A DNA stretch of 64,000 bases from Henckelia pumila (Eukaryota > Streptophyta > Magnoliopsida > Lamiales > Gesneriaceae): the NCBI RefSeq assembly GCF_033568475.1, contig NC_133122.1, positions 165,008,130 to 165,072,129 on the forward strand, given 5' to 3'. Positions 54,860-64,000 of the stretch are shown here, piece after piece. The first letter of the stretch is position 1, and each line of letters starts with the position of its first letter. The notes below the pieces were generated by a model. That model saw nothing but the letters and a program-made list of their open reading frames with translations. It did not search any database and was not told the DNA's origin. A program made the position numbers and the translations under genes.

Positions 54860-57800
54860 TCAAATAAATAAGTCAGGGAATCTCTGTCTCATATCAGATT
54901 CTGTCTCCCAAGTCGCTTCTTCAACTTCGTGACGACTCCACTGAACTTTCACCAAAGGAATCGATTTGGTTCTGAGCTGTTTCTCCTTTCTGTCAAGGAT
55001 CTGAATCGGTCTCTCAAAATAACTCAGAGTTTCATCGAGTTCAGCTTCGTCAGGTTGAAGGACATGAGAAGGATCTGGATGATATTTCCTCAGCATCAAG
55101 ATGTGAAATACGTCGTGAATACCAGATAAAGAAGGAGGAAGTGCTAATCTGTAGGCTAGATCGCCTATCTTCTGTAAAATCTCATACGGACCGATGAATC
55201 TCGGTGACAACTTCCCTCTCTTTCCAAATCTAACAGTACCTCTAAACGGAGAAATCTTCAAAAATACTCGGTCTCCCTGATCGAAAGATAGAGGTCTGCG
55301 ACGTATATTCGCATACTTCGCTTGTCGGTCCTGAGCAGTCTTCATTCTCAATCGGATATTCTTCACCTGCTCAGCCATATCACGAATCATATCTGGTCCC
55401 AAGTCGGGGGACTCAGACATCTCATCCCAGTACAGAGGAGATTTGCACTTCTTTCCGTACAACGCTTCGAATGGTGCCATTCCTATACTCGTATGGAAGC
55501 TGTTGTTGTACGAAAACTCCACAAGAGGCAACGAATCCTGCCAACTAGTGTCAAAATCAAGCACTACTGCTCGAAGCATATCCTCCAGAGTCTGAATCGT
55601 CCGCTCTGACTGACCGTCGGTCTGAGGATGGTATGCGGTACTCAAGTGCAAACGAGTACCAAGAGCCTCATATAGACTATGTCAGAAATGAGAAGTAAAC
55701 CGAGGATCTCGGTCTGAAACAATCGATCTCGGCACACCATGCAATCTGACAATCTCTCTGACATACAACTCGGCCATTTGATCATGACGATATGTCATCC
55801 GATACGGAATAAAACAAGCAGACTTCGTCAAACGGTCAATCACTACCCAAATGGCATCGCATCCTCGAACAAAACGGGGTAGTTTCGTGACGAAATCCAT
55901 CGAGATATGATCCTACTTCCATTCCGGAACAGATAAACTGTGCAGAAGACCACCCGACCTCTTTCTCTCGACCTCTCAACATCACTCTTCATCTTCTTCT
56001 ACCAAAACTGACTCTTCATGTCGTTATACATCTTTCGGCCTCCTGGATGAACACTGAACCGACTGCAATGTGCCTCTCGCAGAATACACTGTCTCATCTC
56101 AGAAATATCAGGCACAACAATGCGGTTATTCACTAATAAAACATCATCCATGACCTGAAACTCAGACTGGTGTCCAGATCTCACCTTCTCTATCGAATGC
56201 TGAATACTCTCATCGATTTCTGTGCTTCTCTGATCGACACAAACAACTCTGGCTCGGCCTGGATAGCACAAACTCTGATAGGATTCCTATCTGATTCAAA
56301 CTCCAACCCAGAATTGCTACAGTCATCAATCAAACGAGACACACCGATGGTCGAAAGAGATAAGGAACAAAGCTTGTGACTCAAAAAATCAGCAGCTGCG
56401 TTCGACTTTCCCGGGTAATACTTAATATCGCAGTCGAAGTCCTTCAATAAATCTAGACATCTCCTCTGTCTCATATTCAACTCAGACTGTGAAAATAAGT
56501 ACTTAAGACTCTTATGATCAGAAAAGATCTCAAAAGACTCACCGTACAGATAGTGACGCCAGATCTTCAAGGCAAAAACAATAGTGGCGAGTTCAAGATC
56601 ATGAACTGGATAGCGAGTCTCGTGCGGTTTCAACTGCCTCGACGCATACGCTATCACGTGCTTCCTCTGCATAAGAATACATCCAAGACCAGAATGGGAA
56701 GCATCGCAATACACCGTAAAACCTCCAGAACCTGATGGAATAGAAAGTATCGGAGCGCTAGTCAATCTCTTCTTCAACTCAATGAAACTGGTCTCACACT
56801 CTTCATTCCAAACAAAATGAGCATTTTTCTGAGTCAGCTGGATAATTGGCTTCGCAATAGAAGAGAAACCCTGAATAAATCTGCGATAGTAACCCGCTAA
56901 ACCCATAAAACTTCGAATTTCAGGCACAGAATTCGGCCTACGCCAGTTCATCACTGCCTCGATCTTGCTGGGATCAACAAAAATCCCATCTCCAGAGATA
57001 ATGTGACCAAGAAAAATGACTCGGTCCAACCAAAACTCGCACTTCGACAGTTTGGAAAACAACTGTTCAGTTCTCAAAATCTGCAAAACAATCCTCAGAT
57101 GCTCTGCATGATCAGCACGCCTCTTTGAATAGATCAGGATATCGTCAATGAAAATAATAACAAACTCATCTAGAAAGCGCTGAAATATTCGGTTCATCAA
57201 CCCCATAAAGACTGCTGGTGCGTTAGTCAAACCGAATGGCATGACGAGAAATTCAAAATGGCCATACCTCATCCTAAACGCAGTCTTAGGAACATCCTCT
57301 TATCGCACTCTCAGCTGATGATACCCAGACCTCAAATCTATCTTCGAATAAATACACGAACCCTGAAATTGATAAAAAAATATCATATATACGAGGTAAA
57401 GGATACCTGTTCTTAACCGTCGCCTGGTTCAGTTGGCGGTAGTCAATGCAGAGACGCATAGAGCCATCTTTCTTTCTAACAAACAGAACAGAAGAACCCC
57501 AAGGCGATACACTAGGTCGAATGTATCCCTTGGCAATCAATTCTTCCAACTGCTCCTTCAATTCCTTCAATTCAATCGGAGCCATTCTATACGGCGCTTT
57601 ATAAATCGGCTGAGTACATGACGTTAGTTCGATGCCAAATTCAATCTTACGAATAGGCGATAGTCCCGGAATCTCATCCGAAAACACATCAGGAAACTCT
57701 CTAACCACTTGTATGTTAGTCAACACTGAGCTAGACTTCAAAACATCCACTGCATAGATCAGAAAATCCTCTGCTCCTCTCTGCAACATTCTAGTCATAG

Positions 57801-58173
57801 ACAAAACAGAAATCAAAGGAATTCTAGATCGAGAACCCTTACCAAAGAATCTCCACTCATTTGTCATTTCTGGTCTGAAACGGACTACCTTCTGAAAACA
57901 ATCCACTGTAGCCCTGTACTCAGTCAAAACATCTATACCAACTATGTAGTCAAAGTCAGACAAACCAAGTATAACACAGTCAAACTCTAACAAATTCCCT
58001 TCACTACTCAATTCACAATTCTTAACAAAATTCCTCGAAAAAATTCCTCCACCCAAAGGTGAAGTAACAGAAACCACAGCAGGTAATGGCTCAAAAGGTA
58101 AGGCATGCTTCAACACAAATTTCTCAGATATGAAAGAGTGAGACGCACCCGTATCTATCAAAATATAAGTAGG
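54860..58173 (-). pseudogene. Tekay-3 pol: protease, RT, RNase H, integrase, chromodomain-like end
   Basis: Minus-strand pieces in order: 58161-57286 (protease with intact DTGASHSF, start of RT), 57272-56190 (RT with FIDD at about 57149-57138, RNase H with YCDASHSG), 56271-55999 (integrase zinc-finger side), 55900-55682 and 55651-54860 (integrase core with AYHPQTDGQSER, GPY region, VQWSRHEVEEATWE). Frameshifts lie near 57290 and 56200, with further breaks near 55900-56000 and a stop at 55682. It is homologous to Tekay-1 pol throughout, but the protease motif is intact here. Confidence 0.9.
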
Positions 58174-58178
58174 ATAAC
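58174..58178. other. Target-site duplication of the solo LTR, left (ATAAC)
   Basis: ATAAC precedes TGTGAGGGCCC; repeated at 60107-60111. Confidence 0.95.
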
Positions 58179-60106
58179 TGTGAGGGCCCGTTCCTGATTA
58201 GTATTTAATGATAATGCAATCAGGATTAATTAATGTAAACAGCAAAAACGAGTTAAAATTTTGCTTTCGGGCCTACCGAAAATTCGGCATGACCTTCCCG
58301 TAAATCGGACATACCGGGAAAATCAAAAACTCAGACACCAATACAATACTCGAAAATAGTGTCCAATTCGACAACACACAAACCTACAGCCGCACTGGCC
58401 AGAACTAAACACATGCAAGTCGGCAAGGCTAAACACATCAACAAGCAATTCCAAACGTCCTAAGAATATCAATACAGATACACGGGGCATCTCCCCGACT
58501 AATAAAAACTCCAATAATAATACATAATATCTGGGAACTCACGACGACTTAATACCCTCCCTGGGCTCCACTGGCAGATGCACCACCAGAGGAAACAGAA
58601 CCACCTGTATTACCTGTCATGGCAATAACAACAAAACCACAGCAGTCCCGAGGGACAGGGGTCAAACCCCAGTACGAAGATCAAATAAATTACAGCAAAA
58701 TAAATGATATGTAAAACAACTAATGCAATGCAAGTGAATGGTACCAAGGAACATCGGATATCAATATCTGGATCCAAAGAATAATAGCTAATATGTGGCC
58801 ACCTGTGCTAGGGGGACAGTTTCAACCACTGCGCGGCCCTGCATCAGTACGCGTCAAGGGGGACAGTCTGCAGAACTGCGCGGCCCTTACGCTAGCATCA
58901 GAAAAACGCCCAAGGCTCTGATGTCTAAACAACTCATCGAAGAGTGGATAACAATCTCAGAAATAAGAGGACAATGGCTCAATATGAATGCAATGCATCA
59001 TTCATCACAATCATCATATAAAATATATAAACAAACCAATACCTCAAATAGCAATTAGACATTTTACATATCCTCCTAAAGGCTGTAAGATAGCGATCAA
59101 TCCGTACCTTAATTGCCAAATAATTACCAGAGTAATTCGTACAAACTTGGTGCAAATCCTAATTACTCCAAACATGAGTCAATTACCATTCCATCAATCC
59201 TAACATATACTTTAAATTCCAAACAATTAAAATATTCGATTCTAGGGTCGAAAATATCCAAATTAATATTCTGAAAAATTCCGATAATTTCCCAAAAATA
59301 CCAGAACTATTATATATTAATTCTAAGGTATTCCAAGACCCAAACATTCAATAATTCAACACAATAATTCAAAAATCCCTAATATACACATACTGAATTT
59401 TCGAAAATAATTCCATAAAAATAGAAAATTCGATCTATACCTTCAATCGGCTCAAATATAGCACCTACAACCAACAAATAGTCATATATCAATTATTTAG
59501 ATTCGAATTCAACCAAAAATTCCCAAATTCAAACCCTAACTCGAAATATACCTCAAGACTTTGAATTAAAGGTCTAAACAACCAGAATAATACTCCTCCT
59601 AGCTCCGGCGACAAACGGCTCCGGCGAAGGGCGGCGAACGGCGCGGCTGGTCGGAAATGGGTTTTTGGAAAGTGAAAGAAAAGCTTACAAAATTGGTATC
59701 ACAAGAAAGCTCTCGTCGCGAGGATTCCGGAACTACGCTCGGAATAATTTTTGGAGCAACGACGGAGGAGATATCGCCGATTGAAGAAACGAAATGAAAA
59801 GAAAATAAGAATGAAGGAGACGGAGCAGACGGGGAGAGAGAAATGAGGGAAATAATTATGCTTGTATGTATATTTGCGTGTATTTATTTAATTGAGTCCA
59901 AAACTTGGCCCGGTTAAATTAATTCCAACTCCTGTGTGTCATAAAATTAAATATGTATTTTAATACCGTCTATATACCGATATTTTCTAATACATATTTT
60001 TAACACATAATTTAATTATTTGGCTTAATTATTTTAATTCACCATTTTAAAATAATTATTAACAAATCTAGCCAAATAATATGGTAATTAGCATCGGGTC
60101 CTTACA
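58179..60106. mobile_element. Solo LTR nested in Tekay-3
   Basis: A 1,928-bp insertion with ends TGTGAGGGCCC and GGGTCCTTACA and the 5-bp duplication ATAAC. There is no internal coding region, so it is a solo LTR from recombination between two LTRs. It contains short hairpins (ACCGAAAATTCGG and TTCCCG ... CGGGAA near 58275-58320). A partly tandem segment at 58805-58890 repeats GGGGGACAGT and GCGCGGCCCT. A CT/GA-rich segment at 59600-59840 looks like a transcribed leader. Confidence 0.9.
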
Positions 60107-60111
60107 ATAAC
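60107..60111. other. Target-site duplication of the solo LTR, right (ATAAC)
   Basis: Identical to 58174-58178. Confidence 0.95.
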
Positions 60112-61333
60112 CAAAGATTGTACAGTTACCTGCAATCACATCATCAGGTGCTGCCTGAGCCTGATCCTCATTCAGAGCAGAAACTCTCGCCTGATGTCGA
60201 GGAGGTTGGTTCAAGTTCTGGTTACCTCCTTGACGATTCTGTTGTTGGGGCTGGAAAGAGTGAATTGCATTCGCTTTCCTCTGAGGTGGTGCGGATTGTC
60301 TAGAAGTATTTCCACTCTGAGCTTGCTCCAAGCCTCTCTGGGGACAAAGTCTAGCATAATGTCCCGTCTGCTGACAGATGTAGTAATTCCCAAAAATCCC
60401 TCTACACTAGTCGCTGGAGTGATGACCTCCACACTTATTACAAGAAGCTCCAGAGGAACCTGAACCCTGTCCAAAACTGAACTGATTCGAGCCACCCGAA
60501 CTTGAAGAACTGCTTCCTGATTTCTTAAACTATTTTCCCTTCGGTCGGTAGTAATCCTTTCTGTTTCCTCCACTGCTACCACCCTCGGATCTCTGAGGTT
60601 GATTCTGATATTGAGACGGTTGGTTCTGAAACTGTCTCTATTGCTGCTGAGATGCAACCTTATTCTCTCTCTGCCTCATCAGCCCTGCCAAAGCACCCTT
60701 GGCCTGATCCATAGCATCAGCAAAGTTATTGGGCCTTCCAGTATTCACCAGAATGAAGATATCAGGATTCAAGCCATTGATGAATTGATCATCTTTCGCT
60801 TCTTTGTTGTCGGCAATGTGAGGTGCGAACCTCAACAAGCTGTCAAACTTGGCAACATAATCCTCGATATTTAAGTTTCCTTGCTTCAGATTTGCAAACT
60901 CGGCACCTTTATCCTTTCGGTACAAAACTGGAAAAAACCGTTTAAAGAACTCAGATTTAAAAAGATTCCATTCAATAGCTGTACCTCGATTCTCAAAATC
61001 CCTCTTTGTTGCGATCCACCAGTTCTTCGCAACTCCTCGCAATTGATGAATAACTAGCCTGATTCTGCGGTCATCAGAATAATCGAGAGAATCAAAAAGT
61101 TGGTCTATGTCGTCCAACCAACTCTCGCAGTCAACTGGATTTTTCGTACCCTTCAAAATCGGGGGTCGGAAAGATTGGATCCTCTTCAGTAAGGTCTCCA
61201 TAGGGGTAGCTGTTGCATCCATCTGATCTGTTACTGTACTGCCCTGTTCGTTCGGAGGAGTGTTCACAGGAGGATTCTCATTCGGAGTAACAACTGGCGG
61301 TGGGTTCCTATTCAGCACTCTTCGAGGACCCAT
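60107..61333 (-). pseudogene. Tekay-3 gag with zinc knuckle
   Basis: It starts at ATG 61333 (MGPRRVLNRNPPP). The N-terminal region is rich in Pro, Asn and Thr. The gag domain follows (CESWLDDIDQLFDSL, NWWIATKRDFENRG, FPVLYRKDKGAEF), then a Gln/Arg/Gly-rich linker and the knuckle region. Three TAG stops lie in the same frame at 60640-60638, 60532-60530 and 60409-60407; at least two stand where CAG would fit. The frame then runs open to the solo-LTR border, and the protease frame resumes on the other side. Confidence 0.85.
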
Positions 61334-61663
61334 AATCTGATAATCAAAGGTTAGTACACAGATAATCCAATTTCCATAGTTCCATAAGGTCCAAAACCTT
61401 CTCTGAATAATAGCACCACTTCGAGAATATTCACATTCGATCCAGAAACCATCAATTGATATCTCAAGTAATTTCATACTTTAAAATTTAAATCACATAA
61501 TCATGTAATTCAAATAATTCTCAATCAGTAAAGCATCTCGCATCGTATTTAATAAATCAATTGAATAACTCAAACACATGCGAGAAGCCAATTCAAGCGG
61601 ACTCGATCCACCCCGCTTTCTTCTAAATTCAGTCCAAGATCTTAATTCTTAAATACCACTTAA
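61334..61663 (-). other. Tekay-3 leader with weak primer-binding site
   Basis: Directly inside the 5' LTR the minus strand reads TTAAG then TGGTATTTAAGA. This shares 8 of 12 positions with the initiator tRNA-Met site found in Tekay-1, so the primer site is probably mutated. The rest of the leader has no gene. Confidence 0.5.
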
Positions 61664-63516
61664 TGTGAGGCCTCGATTCTAATCAACTAATCTTAGGATA
61701 ATGCGATTGATCAACGCAATTAAACAAAAGGATTAAAGAATAATTTTTTTTCAAGGGGTGATCGCTCGATTGGTACCGATCGAGCGGCCAAAATAATCCA
61801 AGACTCTGCCTGGAAAATAAAAGGCTTCCGCTCGATCGGTAAAATCTTACCGATCGAGCGGACAATAAATGCCCAATTCTCTGCCTCGGTACAGGGGTGC
61901 TCGCTCGATCGGTAAGATTCAACCGATCGAGCGAGATGCTCTGTACCAGAAAAATTCTGGTTTTCTACTTCCAAAACAATTTCAAATCAAACCATACCAC
62001 AATAACATAATATCCCATTCAACAAGATACAAAAGGATAAGGTCTAGAGTTATACAATTCTCAAAATATAACATGCATAAAATCCATCTAGCTGTGCCGC
62101 CTCTGATTCGGTCCTGCCCCACCTGTTGCCAAGTACACATACAAACAAAGACAACAGTCGGATAATCCGGTGAGAATAGAATTCCCAGTAAAAGAGACTA
62201 GCATACAACATCACATAATATATCAAAACATGATATATAATTAAATTCCACATAAACTTCAAGTAATTCATTTCACTGCGGAATAAAATGATATGCATGA
62301 CTTTTAAACTTCTGGATTAACAAACTCAGATAATCAAAAGGAATTCTTCTTTCTTTCTTTCTTCGGTTTGGGATCCCGAGGTTAAAATATCCAACAATCA
62401 CACCGAACTCCCCTTTTGAGGTGGACGAGGTATATTTTAATCCTCTAGACTCTAGGGCATTATAGTGAGTTAATCAACACTTGTAGTAAATTGCCTACCA
62501 AGGCCACTCAACTATAATCTCCAGATCGTCTAATTCAAAATGAATAATCAATCGGTTCAATATGAATGCATATGAAATCTCATGCACTCAAATATCAATT
62601 CAATCATAAGTTCAAATAAGCATATAAACATGCAAGTATGAGATTTCTTTTAGGACACTCGATTCAATTCGGAATCGAGTTAATCGTCCTATTCCATTCC
62701 AAAGTCGTCTTATACCTTCTCGTCGTTTCACAATCTTCAATCGGCTCAAATCTTTCAAACTGATCGAAGCTGCAATCTCGCAACTCCAAGGACTTCGAAT
62801 CAATCTAACAGAAGAATTCACAAGATCAATATCGATATCAAAACCTCATCAAACTCGGTATAATCAAATCAATAGAAACGATATCCCAAAACTCAAACTG
62901 ACGGCATAACGACTATATTCTGATAAACCAAAAACGCAAACAGCATAATATCAATCCAAACAACTCATATCAATCATCATTAAAACATTCAAACTCAAAT
63001 CCAACACATCTCAAAACCCAACATTTCGAAATATGCTTCTAAAAATCATAACAATTCCGAACGACGCTCTATTTCAATTCCGTCTGAGAATAAACGATAA
63101 GAATAATATCAAGAACATCATACCCGAAAAGAATCAAATTCCAACTACATCCAAAAAATAAAACATACCTGATCGGAGAGAAACTTACGATAGAACAAAG
63201 CTCTCGTTGTTGTGATCGCTAAACTGTCTTCAGAAATAATTTCCAACGGACGGATCGACCGGAAACTGAAATCTGAAAGCTCGAAGAACTCAAATGGCGT
63301 CTTCAATGGAGGAAAATCGAGATGGGGAAGAAGATAGAGTGAATGACCAAGTCAAAAAAAGTCTAGATATTATATAAAACTTCCTATTTGCATTTTAGTC
63401 CCTGAAATTTCCAAAAATTGCAAAATAGTCCCTGATCAATAAAAAGTCGGCTCTCGAATTTTGAAATCACTGATTATCTCAATTAAAGTCAATTAAGATA
63501 AAAACGGGACGTTACA
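61664..63516 (-). repeat. Tekay-3 5' LTR
   Basis: It is 1,853 bp, the partner of 52907-54763. It holds the same three hairpins at about 61762-61935, with one arm mismatch in the first unit. Confidence 0.95.
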
Positions 63517-63521
63517 TGAAA
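63517..63521. other. Target-site duplication of Tekay-3, right (TGAAA)
   Basis: Identical to 52902-52906. Confidence 0.95.
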
Positions 63522-63744
63522 GGTCTATGACCAGTACACAAAATGGAAACAAATAAGTTGTAGTTCAGCAAGTGATAACAGTAACACAACCAGTAACAGA
63601 TGTTCTGCAATACTATTTCTTGAATAATCAGACCCAAGTAATTGGTCAATGGATTTTATTTTTATTATTTTTAAAGTGCGGGAAATTAAAAACCGACTTT
63701 TATGTATATATATATATATATTACCTGAATAAGCAGATTTTAAC
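63522..63744. other. Probable SCE1 intron sequence next to Tekay-3
   Basis: AT-rich, with a (TA)n stretch at about 63704-63720. No coding similarity to the SCE1 C terminus is seen. Confidence 0.5.
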
Positions 63745-64000
63745 CCCTCAGTTTGTGCTGGATCAGATGGATTTGGTTGATCCAACAAATCTTGGATGCC
63801 AACCAAGATTTGCTTCACGGTAATGGCCGGTCGCCAACCCTAAAAATATATATGAGAAAGAGGGAGAAAAAAACAAGTTGTTTTATATTTTAAATGAGCA
63901 TTAATCAATGATTGATAATAGAAAGCAATCAAAATATACTTACACTATCTTCATTGAGGATTGAAAGGCAGACAGTTCCAGAGGGATATATATTTGGATG
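63745..64000 (-). CDS. SCE1: SUMO-conjugating enzyme E2 (SCE1/UBC9), partial, runs off the window
   Basis: Two exons are seen on the minus strand. The first, 64000-63944 (continues beyond the window), encodes [16 protein letters not shown] with the active-site Cys. The second, 63839 to about 63745, encodes [19 protein letters not shown] and then [13 protein letters not shown]. These are hallmark UBC9 sequences; the enzyme takes SUMO from the E1 and transfers it to target lysines in the nucleus. The intron between them is GT-AG. The donor after the second exon is either at 63744 (GTTAAA, which keeps the usual sequence) or at 63724 (GTAATA, which adds a few non-family residues). The last exon is not found before the Tekay-3 border, 228 bp away. 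Confidence 0.85.

Larger units (their letters stand above)
52907..63516 (-). mobile_element. Tekay-3: full-length Ty3/gypsy retrotransposon with nested solo LTR
   Basis: This is a 10,610-bp element on the minus strand. Its 5' LTR is 61664-63516 and its 3' LTR 52907-54763; the target duplication is TGAAA. It contains gag, protease, RT, RNase H and integrase with a chromodomain-like end. It is broken by TAG stops, frameshifts and a nested 1.9-kb solo LTR at the gag-protease junction. LTR divergence is a few percent by eye. It is a different subfamily from Tekay-1. Confidence 0.95.

Overview
This is a plant nuclear window, almost certainly from a eudicot. The evidence is plant-type genes with short GT-AG introns, AT-rich spacers, and plant lineages of Ty3/gypsy retrotransposons (Tekay/Del-type and Athila-type). 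It also holds a PIF/Harbinger transposon, a LINE remnant and foldback elements. The style of the repetitive relic at 14.56-15.22 kb suggests Lamiales/Gesneriaceae to me, but that is only an impression.

Few host genes are intact. (1) An AIR12-like secreted, GPI-anchored DOMON protein (651-1355, +). (2) A conserved five-exon minus-strand gene of unrecognised function (22294 down to 16606) with a possible organelle transit peptide and a 4-kb first intron full of repeats. (3) A complete eight-exon HMCES/SRAP abasic-site DNA-crosslinking protein (43041-45904, +). It has all four catalytic residues, a C-terminal PIP box and an E2F-type site just upstream of its ATG. (4) Two exons of a SUMO-conjugating E2 (SCE1/UBC9) running off the right edge (-). 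Decayed host sequences include a DOMON-cytochrome b561 pseudogene (48.1-49.1 kb), a SEC14-like relic (50.76-51.01 kb), two ALCATRAZ/SPATULA-like bHLH exons (13.59-13.83 kb) and one unidentified terminal exon (51.5 kb).

Most of the window is nested transposons. A PIF/Harbinger element (about 3.26-14.5 kb, -) was split by Tekay-1 (4289-11877, +, target duplication ATTAT). A mosaic of Tekay 3' ends and an older minus-strand Athila relic (25.4-28.3 and 40.25-40.94 kb) was split by a full-length Athila (28326-40243, +, ACAGT). Tekay-3 (52907-63516, -, TGAAA) carries a nested solo LTR (58179-60106, ATAAC). I derived all four target duplications and LTR ends by reading the flanks. The LTR pairs look young: only a few percent divergent by eye.

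The most unusual pattern is a set of short, regularly spaced hairpin or palindrome arrays inside the LTRs and untranslated parts of several otherwise unrelated retrotransposons. An arm of the type CGCTCGATC...GATCGAGCG occurs in both Athila and Tekay-3, and a GATCGGA-AGC-TCCGATC arm lies just upstream of the TATA box in Tekay-1. No CRISPR array, tRNA or rRNA was seen.
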